Shown piece by piece: positions 46,306 through 58,395 of a stretch of 64,000 nt of DNA. Made by a program: the position numbers and the translations under genes. Location of the stretch: the NCBI RefSeq assembly GCF_000699445.3, contig NC_067197.1, positions 28,379,809-28,443,808 of the forward strand. Direction: 5' to 3'. Every line of letters starts with the position of its first letter. The stretch's first letter is position 1. The stretch comes from Schistosoma haematobium. Lineage: Eukaryota; Platyhelminthes; Trematoda; Strigeidida; Schistosomatidae. The notes under the pieces were generated by a model. That model saw only the letters and a program-made list of their open reading frames with translations, searched no databases and was not told where the DNA came from.

Positions 46306-46449
46306 CTACATGACTAATGATTTCTTCCGTAAGAATGGTTCTACAATCAATTCAATTTGTTCTTTTTTTGTTTTAAGCATGCTGAGTGTAGCTTCTTTAT
46401 TTTTATTAATCCAGGATTCTCCATCAAGACAAGCAGAATCTGCAATTTT
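46306..46449 (-). CDS. ANKRD45: ANKRD45 exon 4, C-terminal helix
   Basis: Acceptor gtttttag, phase 0; stop TAG at 46308-46306. It encodes 47 residues including ESWINKNKEATLSML and KKEQIELIVEPFLRKK, the family's C-terminal tail. No canonical AATAAA was found immediately downstream on this strand. Confidence 0.82.
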   Translation of the reverse strand, partial: KIADSACLDGESWINKNKEATLSMLKTKKEQIELIVEPFLRKKSLVM

Positions 46450-48274
46450 CTAAAAACATAAAATGTTAAACTTATCAAGACTAAAAATAGACATTATTAG
46501 TTTTAAAAAATAAGTGGTTTACAGGGGGGATTTGTATAAATTAAAAGTAATTCCTATCAAGAATCAACATAATTTCGAAAACCACTAGAACCATAGAAGG
46601 TTAGGTAACAGTTCCGTATTGGTTTTGAACTATTCAGAAGTAAGTGGCCACATTATCTCGTATATAGTCGAAGCCAGAACAGTGAAGAGATAGCATCTAA
46701 TTCTACCCAACATAAGGTAGTGTATACGGACTGTTGGGAAGGTCAAAACTGGAACAAAACGGCTGTTCAAGAGCTTTTTGGTACTAATGACCCTCCAAAT
46801 GGTGTAAGTCAGTAATTTTAATAGCTTACTAGGATATGACTGGGATAGAAGTTTGTTTTTTACTTCCTTTCCCTCCCATAAACATTTTCTATAACTAAGA
46901 TAATTTTATTTAGTCACGACAGTAAATGTAATACGTTATCTGTTTGAACAACCTGAACATTGTTTCCAAAACATGAACTCAACTGTGATATCAAATGAAT
47001 GTTATGCTATAAAATCTCTCAATTAAGGGATCTAGCAACAGTTTTAAGGTAGCCAATGGATGGTAAGTGGTTATTAGTCAAGTCTAGGACACTTAATTTC
47101 TTATATCTGGGACTTCTCAGCTGTATGTACCTGCATTTTAAAGTTATTGTTCACTCCAAGGCCCAAATCTAATACCTACGTATAACACTTGTTTTGTATT
47201 TACCTCCTGTATACGTGATTTATAATGTGTAGTAGTTTTTTTATTAACAGAATAGTAGATCACACATATATATTGTAGGCGCTTAGGGTTCGATTAGTAG
47301 CTTGTCAACAGGATTTTGTAAAACTTCATGAATTCAAGATGTTTGAAAATTTTATTTTCCACCACGGTTTTTTGTGTAGACGTTTCTCCATTGTTTAGAG
47401 TTCAAACAGTTAGTAATAACGTCTACAGAACCTCATATAAGATACTCTGGATGTCCCAAATCCTCATAAAATCTTTTCTCTTTTGACAATAAGTGTCTAG
47501 ACCGGATGGATTCCTTGCTGTTCAAAACTAACAAATTTACTTATTAATTATAGCGTCTACATGGAAGTTAATATTGTTTTAAACCAGTGACTTTTTTATT
47601 AAAATCTATAAAAATGGTAGAATAAAAATTCTAGCATGGATGATGTTAAATTGCAACATTTAAAAAATAGAATACCGACCTACCCTTTCTTCTTTTGTAT
47701 AGTCATTCTTATCAGAAGTTGCTAAAATTTCCCTGACTAATCGGATCAGCATAATAAATTCATCACGACATTCTAAATAATATTAAATAAACAAATTATC
47801 TACATATGAATAATATTTTCATTAGGTACCTATCCATTCTAAAATATGCATTGCTTCTTCCTGTTTATATTTAACAGCTAGTTTATGTGCGGTTTCGCCG
47901 TGAATATTTTTTCTATAGACGTCGACACCAGCAAAATATAAATATTTTATTAAATCAGCATGATTCCACATAGCAGCATAATGTACTAAATTGCATCCTT
48001 TTGTGTAGAAGAGAGGAAATTATTTTTTTGAAACAATAGTTCAAAACTTACCATTTTTTCCGGTTTTATTTAGCTCGTTATAACCATTGCTTATTGCCTT
48101 TTCAATAAAATTCCTGGAATCTAATATTGTAAATAATTCAATAGCAGAATTGTGCATTTCGTCATATTCATTCATAGATCGTAGATAACCTTCTGGGTCT
48201 TTATCATATTCTTTCAAAAACTTCTGGATTCTATCACCGTCACCCTGAAGAATGAGTTCTATTAATTGAGACAT
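46306..48274 (-). CDS. ANKRD45: ANKRD45 homologue, ankyrin-repeat protein (4 exons, 207 codons)
   Basis: Exons 48274-48052, 47997-47830, 47772-47684 and 46449-46306 join in consistent phases (1, 1, 0) to a 207-residue protein. The N-terminus MSQLIELILQGDGDRIQKFL is a helical ankyrin-like start. Exon 2 carries ankyrin repeats (CNLVHYAAMWNHADLIKYL, then GVDVYRKNIHGETAHKLA). The C-terminal tail (SWINKNKEATLSMLKTKKEQ) resembles the post-ankyrin helix of vertebrate ANKRD45, whose length class (somewhat over 260 residues) is a little greater. ANKRD45 is a small, little-studied family; its function is not established here. The gene converges on the adhesion gene, with 3.6 kb between the two stop codons. 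Confidence 0.85.
46450..47683 (-). other. ANKRD45 intron 3 (1.2 kb)
   Basis: AT-rich spacer; a weak SINE-like trace near 46740-46790, otherwise nothing recognised. Confidence 0.5.
47684..47772 (-). CDS. ANKRD45: ANKRD45 exon 3, post-ankyrin helix
   Basis: Acceptor tatttag, donor agg|gtaggt; phase 1 in, phase 0 out. It encodes CRDEFIMLIRLVREIL and then ATSDKNDYTKEER, amphipathic and charged. Confidence 0.8.
47830..47997 (-). CDS. ANKRD45: ANKRD45 exon 2, ankyrin repeats
   Basis: Acceptor acaaaag, donor tag|gtacct; phase 1 at both ends. LVHYAAMWNHADLIKYL and the following GETAHKLA motif are classical ankyrin signatures (helix-turn-helix, TAxxLA). EEAMHILEWI ends the domain. Confidence 0.87.
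48052..48274 (-). CDS. ANKRD45: ANKRD45 exon 1
   Basis: It starts at ATG 48272-48274, 9 nt after a strong acceptor. It encodes MSQLIELILQ... to NKTGKNG, with donor atg|gtaagt in phase 1. EGYLRSMNEYDEMHNSAIEL is the first helical pair. No longer upstream frame fits because the acceptor truncates it. Confidence 0.85.
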
Positions 48275-48282
48275 TGTTTAAA

Positions 48283-48306
48283 TCTAAGATCAAGAAAATC
48301 AAAAAA
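48283..48306 (-). promoter_or_regulatory. Splice acceptor 9 nt upstream of the ANKRD45 start codon
   Basis: Read on the minus strand, a T-rich run (ttttttgattttcttgatct) leads to tag at 48286-48284, then nine bases and the ATG. This is either an acceptor for spliced-leader trans-splicing, as known in schistosomes, or the end of an intron after a 5' non-coding exon. Confidence 0.55.
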
Positions 48307-50701
48307 ATTTCACCTTCGTAGGTGTCCAATAATTGAGGTAAACTCATATTAAGATGGGCGAAAATTCATCATCCTATAGACTGAGGCACAAAGACGATGA
48401 AGGAGTTTCCACCTAATTAGTGTTTCCTATTTGTTGATAAATAAATATACGTATATACACATGTACATGAACGCCGACAAGTGGTTAAAAGCTCGCTAAA
48501 GTTATGAGACTACTCGATCCTAACATAAAACCCTGAAAGTTTTCTGAATACAGTTAACAACCAAAGAAAGACTTAATTATCTTGCAATTGTTTAAGTTAC
48601 ACACATCTTTAGCAATTAAAAGTAAATGACTGACATATGGCACTAACATCAGGTACACTACAATAATAACTACAGCACTGGCCAGTCAGTTAGTCATAGG
48701 CAGTTTAGGTTCCTTCATGAATGTTAATAGACTTCAGTTATCACAAATCATACAAGAATGTAAAACAGATAGATCAGTAAGACTGTTAAAAGCAGAGTAG
48801 AGTAACAATATTAATAGCTCTAGGAAGATATATTCTAACGTAATGTTTGGAAATCATAGAAAATACCCACGACAGCCTGATAAGATTTAACACTCAAAGT
48901 TGTAGTTTTATAGTTATAACTTACGATAATTACGGTCTGTATCTAGCTAACCACAATATTAATGTTATCTACTTAAAACTGATCGGTTAATGAAGGCGAA
49001 TTTTCCCCTACTTATACAAACTTCTAGAATGCTTAATTGTATTTAAAAGCTGAAATCAGTATAAGCCCTTGTCAAACATTACAAGTCTGATATCTTGAAA
49101 CGTTTAGGCTAGCCAGTCATCATCAACATGTAGTTTGAGAGGAATGTACGACTACCAAAGTTGCCTTACTACATGGAGTGGTACAGTCTTAAAGCGTTTT
49201 TCATACTTGTATTCATGTTTTTAACCTTGAAAATAAAGGCGTTTTTATAGACAAGTACTTATGTCACTACTTACAAATTCTTAACTTTAAAAACAACACC
49301 TACTGTGTAAAATTTAGTAATCACACACTTACTCATATATCAGCAAAAATTTTATGATCTCATTGAATAATTCAGAACACTCTTTTGTTAGCTAAGTAGA
49401 TGATTTTTATAACCTCACAGCAACCGGGAAAAGGACTGAACAATAATTAGTTGTGGAGTGTACAGGATCAGATACACATTTTAGACAAAAACAAATTCCT
49501 GAGCCTTCTGTACAGAACATTATCCACAAAGACTATATCCCACTAATAAATGTATGTAAACTTACTAAAACTAATAATACTAACGCCCTTTGGAATTTTT
49601 ATAATATTACATTATGCATACAAAACCTAAAAAATCAGGCGTCAAGTGTAAAGGACATGCATTTATGTGCAATTTGGTAAGCTATTGTTGAGGCACTTAA
49701 AACTATACATTTCTCTTTTACCTGTGAACGTAGGCAATTACAGAGAATTATTCTTGTTATGGACAAACTGCCTACCTAATAGTTAATTTATGGTATGTAA
49801 AAAAAACCACACTAAATGTCATTAATGATACACGACGTGTTCGTATACGCTTCGTCTTAAGAAATGTTTTTCAGTTACATGTCGCAAATTTTGTAGTTTT
49901 TTTATCGATAAAGACCCTTACTTGAGGCTTGATCCATGATTCGCTAGTGCAAAAAGGTTCAAATCTAGTTCAATAGTAATAAGGCTTTGTGAATCTGAAG
50001 ACTTCATACTAAATAATAGAAGTCCTCTAGTTGTAACAAATATTGTCATTGTTCAAGTCAAGTTATAGTAAAGTTCTTCTAAGAGTGATCTTTAGAAGGT
50101 TTTTAATGATGGCTCATTAGTTATTGAAACCTCAATAGGTAGGTAGCGGAAGAATCCACTAGCTAAACAACTGAGACCACATTCTAATAAATCCCTTGGG
50201 GCGATTCAGCTTTAGTAGTAAATATAACATGATTTAATGTGATCAAAAATAAAACCCGATAAAGATTTGGAAAAAACGAACACATTTAATTAAGTCCATT
50301 GGTAGTTTGTCATAAGGACCAACTTAGAACCATATAAGTGTGACTATCTATTCATCTACCGATTCTTTTCTGTTGTTTATTTTGAGCTCAGTTTTGTGAT
50401 TAACCCGAAATTGATATCCTTCTAATATCTATCTACCTGTCCGTCTGCCAATTTGTCCAATAATTTAAGTATTGCACATTTTAAAAGCATTTCAGTACAT
50501 AACACCACACTTCAGTTCAATTCAGTTTTAGTCCGTGAAATTCAATTCTTAGTTCTTATAACTCTAGTTCTAGTGTAATTTCTATTCCAATGAAACTGCT
50601 GGACATCCTAGTACTACTGTAATTCTAGTTTCAACACAACGTCATAAAGCTTTATATCTAGTGCTAACTGGACAATCACTTCAGTCGTTATCGTTAGTCA
50701 A
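48307..50701. other. Intergenic region upstream of ANKRD45
   Basis: AT-rich sequence without a recognised gene or repeat. It should contain the ANKRD45 promoter, which I cannot pinpoint. Confidence 0.45.
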
Positions 50702-51340
50702 GACTTAAAGACTACTGCACACTGCCGTGCAATAGCCGCCAAAGGTTTTAGAACCCTATGGTCAATACGTAGAGCTCTTAGTCATGTCGACGCTAAAACG
50801 TTTTTGAATTTGTATACAGTGTTCGTTCGTCCTAAACTTGAGTACTGCATACAAGCGGCTAGCCCCTGTTTAAAAAAAGACAGTGAGCTTCTGGAAAAGA
50901 TTCAGAGAACGGCGACTAAGCTGATTCTCGGAATAGCGAAGCTTCCGTATGAAGCTCGACTGGCCAAGCTGAACCTTTTCCCGTTGTCATATCGCAGAAC
51001 TAGAGGCGACTTGATTACAGTCTACAAATTGCTTAGTGATAAATTTGCACCTGATATCCCCTCATTTTTCTTGTCTTCCAAAACAGAGAATTTACGAGGA
51101 CACTCCAAAAAAGTCCATAAGCCGAGAACAAATTACTTGTCAGCTGACTATCGACTTTCCCATCGAATCATCAACGAGTGGAATTCACTACCTCAGCACG
51201 TGGTTGAGGCTCCACCCGTCGACTCTTTCAAAAGAAAGTTGGATCAACTGAGAGACCACCATTGCCAGGACTAACATAGGCCATCGAGCCTCCTGTCCTT
51301 CCCAAACTGAAACTGATTCAATTGAATAAGTCAGAAGTCA
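50702..51340 (+). mobile_element. 5'-truncated CR1-type copy (ORF2 C-terminus)
   Basis: An uninterrupted frame from 50702 to the stop at 51272-51274 reads LKTTAHCRAIAAKGFRTL, LEYCIQAASPCLKKD, ending WNSLPQHVVEAPPVDSFKRK. It aligns segment by segment with 60600-61168 (LRTTAHCREVAAKGFRTL, NCVQAASSCLKGD) but is clearly a different subfamily. A 3' tail of aactgaaactgattcaattg follows. The 5' truncation is typical of non-LTR insertion. Confidence 0.8.
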
Positions 51341-52895
51341 TTGTTTGGATCCTCTGGTCTGAAAACACTTCAGTCATGTTTTATACACATTCATATTCAC
51401 TCCACTTTGGTTCCAATTATTGTTGGTATGCACTTTAGCCTATTTATTTGTTTGAAAATAGATTGAATAATGATACTACCTAACTTTTACTTCAACCTAT
51501 TCGTTATTAGTCATCATGAATGATGATACGAACAGTTCAGGATTTTTTCAAATACATATTACTCTAACAGTTCTTGTTAGAGATATGATTTTAACTGTGA
51601 GATACAACGTCACATCACCCATGTTTTGAATAAAATCGGCACGTTTAAGGTGGAAAAATCTGAGATGGAAAAGGACAAGAGAAAAAGGGAGCCGACAACT
51701 CAGTAAGCACAGAGAACGAATTTACGATTAGCAATCAAAGCAACCAACAACAACCAGAAACAATGCGAATGTAAGTTTAAGACAGTTTAATATTCTGAAC
51801 TATAGATTGACAACGTTGTAGCAGGTTGCATCTAACTAGAAGGTGATTCGCGTAATAGGGAGGCATCCAGAACAGCGTAGGTGACGAATGTTGAAAAGGT
51901 CAACTAACAACCCAGGATCAACACAAAATGAACCTACATTCGTCAAAGATGGTAAAAAACGTAAACTATTAAAAAACAAGAGTCAGGCTAAGATAATCTT
52001 GACATCAAAACTAGAAGCAGATAATGTAGCACTGTACAAACTAAGATTTCGAATACGTTACAAAATGTAGTCAATGGTAGCGAAGACTGTGTAAGGTCAA
52101 ACAAGTTCTCCAATATATAACGTATATGATTATTTGAGTGTCTAGGAAACAAGAGTTATGAATAATGTGTTATAAGAAATTTATTAGATTACTCAGTTTG
52201 TCAGAGCATTGATTCACTGACGCTACTGCCACTCCATTCGTATCAAGGTAGTTTATAAGTAGAAAAGTATTTGTAGCATCCTAAACTAGTTTGATGGAGA
52301 AAACTCTGTTGCATAAACCGACAAAACACGTAAAATTAGGCAGAATGAAATATGATTTTTTGCAAATTCTATGGCGACTGCATGAACCTCAATAAAAGGA
52401 CAGGACCGAATAATCGAGATTACCTGGATTTCCTAGATTGTTATGAATTATGATGAGGTCAACCACTGTTCTAATATATCTGAAAGACATCGATTAAAGT
52501 GTCTGCATCCGCTTCTCAGTGAGCAAATTACTTTCCATCCCTTAATACTGACCGTCACCATCCCGACCAAGACAGAATTTGTGTCTAGAACTTCTTATAA
52601 AGTACTTAAGAAATCTCTTCCAGAGTTATAGATGTGGTGAGAACAGTAAATGTGAACACAAACTAAGTGACAGCCAGTACATTTTTGTCCAGTTTCGTGT
52701 ATTTGATACTATCTGTACTATCTGGTACTGTCTGTATCGTTGTTGTTAAGTTAATTTTGCTGGGACGAAGTGATCTCTGTGGTCTATCAAAAAGCTGTCA
52801 CTACTATGTTTGGTCAGAAAATGCATGATGACATGGAGATAACACACGGAAAACTGATCGCGAAAATAATGTGTATGAATGATTTCAAGTAGCTG
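51341..52895. other. Unassigned intergenic region
   Basis: Short A-rich open stretches (for example around 51650-51780 and 51888-52070) may be retroelement remains, but I cannot identify a domain. Confidence 0.35.
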
Positions 52896-53187
52896 TGTAC
52901 TGAACGAACACTCGTGTGGGGTAAGCTAATTTATCAGATATTACAAAATTACAGAATTTTTCATAATATACGGAAACTGTACATTAAATAATTCATTTGC
53001 ACATCTTCTATCAATTGTCCCTCATAAAGTACATCTCTCCTTCATTCCTACTGTTATTAAAATTACTCTTTGTTCACACTTCTGTTCTCTTCAATTCCAT
53101 CTTCTCAGCCTTTTGCTGCTATATATTTCAGTTCTGATTAGCGCTATATACTACTTATGTCTGTTAACAAAGGTAGCACACACCACA
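52896..53187 (-). mobile_element. Solo LTR, minus strand
   Basis: Its inverse complement starts TGTGGTGTGTGCTACC and ends GTTCGTTCAGTACA, about 292 bp, with CCCCACACGAGTGTTC matching the other LTR 3' ends. The flanks gctg/gcta are an imperfect duplication. Confidence 0.62.
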
Positions 53188-56100
53188 GCTAGACCCTTGA
53201 CTTTATGTTTGCTTTCTTGGATCTGTAGTAACTCATCAGTATAATTTTGCTTTAATGCCTCTCAAAATGTATCTGTCTATGGTATGTGTGACTAGGATGT
53301 CACCGCCATCTATGTGTTTCTAATTACAAATGAGTCTATATGTTTCCACCAAACCAGTTTCTCCACTTTCAAGTGGTTTCTTTTACAATAAGGCTTTGTA
53401 CTTAAGCGTCCATTCTTTTCACGTTTCCCACTAATGTCATTGCTTCGAGTTCCCAGTACTAAGTTTCAGGTCTCGCTAGATGGCATCCAACACGGCATTT
53501 TGAAGCGCAACACTAAATCAAGCGATGTCTTCCAATAAATGAATCCTCTGATTCCATACAATTGAATGCAATATTTTCGAAGTCCCCATGCATAATCCCT
53601 CAGTGACAAATTCGTAGACCTTGTGTACCAAATATGAACACTCGGTATGTTTTATTCCGCACTTATCCGAAAACCTGACACAACATTCCGTAGTCTTGAC
53701 ACTATAAGAACATCTCAAAGTCAGAGTGCAAGGAAAGAACTTTCAGTCCGTATGCTTTTCGACTTATGAAATTTCATGTCTCGATAAGAACTCAGAAGGA
53801 TAAAAATATTCACCATTTTCTCTATTTGTTCGCCAGATGTGTTCACAGTGGGTATCTCCGATCATATAAAGGTGAGACCACAATTTATGGACGAACCAAT
53901 GAAATTAGCGAGAGTGAATCCCGAATTTTGGCGCGAGCTTCTTGGATGAGTGTTACATTCTTCGTGTTGGTTTAGCCACTTCATCAAGTTGTCCTATTAC
54001 ACACATTTCGAGCCGCTCGAGCGCAAACTTAACGGTCGGGATTTGATGAAAGCAGTAAAAAAGGAGGGGTAAAAAATGAATAAAGACTGTGATGATAAAG
54101 TCATATGAGAATTTACACAATCCAGGTTACCCTTAATTTTTTGAAATCAATAAACGTTTACCCCACTTAGCTCATCAACCTTCTTTTAGCTTGCTCCTCT
54201 TTCCTTATAACAATTTTTCACACACTGAGTGTTGTTCCTGTTTTACCTGAAGTTTCTTCATTGATAAGTTTGGGCCCTACCCGCTAATGGACATATGCTA
54301 AAATGTCCCATGGCAAACATCGAGGCTTTTTCAACCACTGTTTTTGTTAGTTCTCCTGCTTTTTTTCCATCAATTTTTAAGCGCCGCGAATGTAACATGT
54401 GAAGGTAAAATTTGGGGCAGATGTGCACCCAACAAGATGACAGTTTATACGGTGTATCGTTTTTGGACAGAACAAACAACACTGATGCAGTTCGGGAAGA
54501 AACACAAAACTTATTGAAGGCGTAAGAAAAACAAAAACTATAATAAAAAATACAAATACTAACAATTCAAATGTAATCAAAAGACAACAATGTACAACTA
54601 AGGGGAACAATAGGAACAAAGCGCAAGTATAAACATGGAGGGATTTTCACAGACACACAAAGCATTCAAAATGGATCTTACACCTATGCCTCCCAAAAGC
54701 GAAATCACATCTAGTGTGGTTACTAGTTCTAAGATCAAAACCGTGCTCAGTCACCAAAATACAAAATAAGACTGAATCCTCTGGATAAACCGGCGAAAGT
54801 TTTAGCACCTTCAGTTCATAACATGCCGCTGTACATAGGAGACCCCACAACACACACAGAGGACCGACTGCATTCACTCATCCTAACGTGAGGCTATTCC
54901 TGTTTAGCACTATACGTACTTATGACACCAGTAAGCCCTTCGGAGGGAACCTTGAAAATTCTAAGAGTCAGAGAAACCGCGCACAAGTATCTCTTTGATA
55001 AAAATCTCAGGCGACTTTCATTTTTAACCTAAAACACACAACATCCGAAATTATTGATCAAGGAATAATATCTTGTAATACACTTAAATAAATTGACTTT
55101 ACAAATTCAATTTATTTTTATGACGTTTATATGACCCACAAAAATTGTTATTTGATGGTAATTCTTTAAAATTAATTGGGACTTTCTTTGCATCATTGCA
55201 CAAACTCCTATCCTACCATCACATCTTATGGCGTTACTGATTTATCTTCTTATTTATTTCTTGATTGTATCTCATTTTTTTCATTCACTTGGTAATACGT
55301 ATACTACAGTTTATTTTCACTCCGTTTTCACAAACACCTTCACTGAAATGTTCACATGTTTCACATTTCATGACCTAGCTTTTTTCTTTTCTTCCTTCAT
55401 TTCTTTTAAGGTCGACTCGATATTCTTATAAATTTAACAGAACCTGCTTAAATTTGGCCGCTATTTGGCAAACATTATTAAAACTTGGGTATGACTGCAT
55501 TTCTATAGAAACCCAAAATGGTTTCTCCACAAGACTTATGTGCCCGTAAGCTGACTGTAAATAACGATAGTAACAAAGAAAACCTAATTACCTACCTACA
55601 ACTGGGCCAGAATGGCTCATAGCACACGTGAAAACTACGATTTTAGCCTGCTTTAGCACATACATAGGGGTTCTGGGCACCTGTCTGAGTCAAACTACTC
55701 CATAGGACGCATACACTACCATACTCCGTTTTCAATCTCTTCTCGCCAGTGTTCCATAAGGTCTCCAGATGTGAAGGGCGATATTCCCATATTTTAAGGG
55801 CTATCCTCTACATACTCTGATCTAATGGGGATTGGCGCATTTATTTTCCCCAATGACTGTACCTAGCCCCTGAAGCCTCTTGACTGACGCTCCCGACCAC
55901 TCTCCACATGCACTACTTATCCATTCAACCCACTCTACATTATATTTCATTCCCGCACATGCTTGTCTTGTGAAAAAACCCCTCAGATCCCTTTCTTCTA
56001 TTAACCATAATGAAAAAAACACACTTGAATGCAAAGGCGATAACCCTGCTTCTTCCTCTTCTTCCCATGACAAAACAAACAACCTCATTAAGTTCGCATC

Positions 56101-56718
56101 ATCCTCTTCTACTAGGCAAATACTCAGTGTATATGTTAATAATCTTAATCATTTAATAACACTGCTGCGATTACTTGGAATTTAAAGCACTATAAAAAAG
56201 GCCTAGGTTCGATTTCGTTCTCCACTATAGGCTCCTCAAAAATCCAACTTACTCCAATTGCAATGTGATTCTTGCCACAACCCCACATATATAGGACATT
56301 TGCGATAACATATCTACGGTGAAATTCAAAAAACACGGGTCGAAAACCCTGGAAAATGTCTTCAACAAGTATGAGTTAATGTAGAACAATCATCCCTCCG
56401 AAATGCGCGTGGCCCATGGATTATATAGGTTTGTAAGACTTTTTGATGAAGCCCTCGTACACATCTGCACCCAAGTCAGATATTATAGCCCCTCTGCATG
56501 TCGAAATCATATCAGACAATGAGTTTTTCTTCCCCTTCTCTTTTTTGAAGCTGCATTATGCACTTCTTAGAAGCTGTCTCTTTTTAATTTCAACTTGAAT
56601 TAGACAGATAACTTACTAAACCTATGGATTCTCCTTAACTATTGTCGGCTTCGAAGGACGCTCACCACTGTCGGTTGTCTTTTACCTAAAAGTCTTAAGA
56701 ACCATCACCCATTCAGGG
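53188..56718. other. Unassigned intergenic region of mixed composition
   Basis: Apart from the Merlin-like terminus at 53871, only short unrelated frames are seen on both strands. The base composition is less AT-biased than the introns, which could reflect decayed mobile elements. Confidence 0.35.
53871..53980 (-). mobile_element. Terminal fragment of the Merlin-like family
   Basis: GGTGAGACCACAATTTATGG then ACGAACCAAT matches the right-terminus sequence of the MITEs in inverse orientation. Similarity continues weakly (AATTTTGGCGCGA, TTGGATGAGTG) for about 90 bp. The rest differs and no partner end was found. Confidence 0.5.
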
Positions 56719-56999
56719 TGTGGTGTGTGCTACTTATATTGACATTAAGTAGTATACGATATTAGTCATGAACATAAGGTCCGGTAGCAGAGAGGCAAGA
56801 GGACTGAACAGTAACGAATGGAAACAGAATGCAATTTGTATGAAAATGCAAGAACAATAAAGTCTGGGTCATTTTGAGACAATTGATGGACATTTTGCAA
56901 ATTAATCATTTACTTTATGATTGATAGATTTTATTAACAAGTTCTGTAATTTTGGGTTAAATACATTCGATTGTCCCCCCCCGTGTTCTGTTCACTATA
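56719..56999 (+). mobile_element. LTR adjoining a primer-binding site
   Basis: TGTGGTGTGTGCTACTTATA to CGTGTTCTGTTCACTATA, 281 bp, closely matching the LTR at 882. It is followed within three bases by TGGTGTCGCTACC, which has the TGG start expected of a primer-binding site. This copy is therefore the 5' LTR of an element rather than a solo LTR. Confidence 0.7.
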
Positions 57000-57235
57000 T
57001 TTGGTGTCGCTACCAACCAGGAGGGGAAGGGTGCTCTTCTGCGAACGCTGTCGCGGGCCTGGAGCTGAGGTGCTAGTTGGGGCAGTCTAATGCGGAGAGG
57101 TGGAGCCGGGTGGAGTGTTCTGGGGGGCGGCGTTGGCTGTAATGGGTGCTGTCGACGGGGAGGAACAGGGAACGTGCGGCTGCTGAGCGGACATCGGATG
57201 TAGATTGCTCAGCAGGCCGATGGTGCACGGGTGTT
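57000..57235 (+). mobile_element. GC-rich leader downstream of the LTR
   Basis: A sharply G-rich segment (for example gcggagaggtggagccgggt) unlike the AT-rich surroundings. It starts with the primer-binding-site-like TGGTGTCGC, so it is read as the untranslated leader of the LTR element. No gag frame follows. Confidence 0.5.
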
Positions 57236-57269
57236 AAGTGTCCCACCCGTGTTCTGTTCACTACGAGGG
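57236..57269 (+). mobile_element. 3' LTR remnant
   Basis: GTCCCACCCGTGTTCTGTTC and the following CACTACG repeat the LTR 3' terminus only 240 bp after the first LTR. The element is reduced to LTR, leader and LTR end, implying a large internal deletion. Confidence 0.5.
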
Positions 57270-58079
57270 TAGCACACAGGGCCATCAACATCAATCTAGT
57301 GTGAGTTCCCCCTTGTCTATTTGTCTCCATTTTACCATCTGTTTTATCTCACAACCCATTTTCTTATTAATAACTGTTAAGTTCCCACCATTTCTGCTAC
57401 TATACTTTCTTAAATGGTTCTACGTCATTTGAAAATCCATTATGAGGGCGATACAGACCATAGCGTTGTTAGGTTCTGAATATCTGTGAAATCTTTAGAT
57501 TAATTGGAAATCAAATGATCTGTCGAATTTTGAAACACATAATCTAGTGACAGGCTGTACATGAAAATCTCAGCAACCGTGCGAATCGAGAAATCATCCG
57601 TTTTTGGTTTTGAGCAGACCAGTACGTCCAAATGGTTTTCATCACGGTGTCTTGGAAGAGTCCACAAGCATACGCTACTCTTCTTTTGCCATATATGATA
57701 TGTGACACACATTTTTAGGCTATCCAATGGGTAAGACTGAGCATTACCGTATTCCACACTTTGGGCTAAAGTCGTTTGATTTTTCGCTCACAGAATAAAA
57801 GGCATTCGGGTCTGCTTACCTTGTTTGGCTGATCGTTCGAGGCAATCCACAAGCTTCTCTCCTCAGTTCACCCCCACTATTATCAATTGGCTAAACAATG
57901 AGTGCTTTGTCCTCCAGCTGTCCGGTATATGTGGATCATCTTCTGAGTTGTAGGAAGATACAGCGAATCCAGGATGTCATCTTTTTCAGTAACTTGATAG
58001 AACTTATAACCCAATTACTGATAACTTGCTGCTACTAAGAAAAAAAAGTGACTGGTCAAAACTTAAAGAGATACTTGGT
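57270..58079. other. Unassigned region between LTR remnant and CR1 copies
   Basis: No supported gene. Probably old retroelement sequence by position. Confidence 0.35.
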
Positions 58080-58395
58080 ATTATATCAGACCCAGGTCTC
58101 AGCCTGCTGTAGTGTGGGATGATAGCAACCTAAATTTATTCAAATATAGTGCCAAGAGAACAGTTACTTCGTTGTTCCTGTCTGATGAGTTTCACGTTCC
58201 TATTGTTCCCGCTTAGGAGACACAAAACAGCAGAACGGACAGTAGACCCACCCTCTACTCCTTAAAAGTAGTCAAATGCTGGAATTGACTGCCGGCTGAG
58301 ACAGTTTAAACGACTTCACGGGAGCATTTCAAGAGAAAGCCTAACCTAGTTTTAAGGACTAAGGACAGTATCTTACTTTGATAGGGAAAGTTTTC
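58080..58395 (+). mobile_element. Degenerate 3' end of a second CR1-like copy
   Basis: A decayed frame gives KVVKCWN then LPAETV and FKRKPNLVL with stops, resembling the C-terminal WNxLPxxVV...FKRxL block of CR1 ORF2. It sits immediately before the endonuclease of the better copy, in a possible tandem arrangement. Confidence 0.45.

Noticed and set aside
55822..56185. Overlapping frames on both strands around 56 kb
   Set aside because: No domain, no splice partners and mutual overlap; treated as chance frames.
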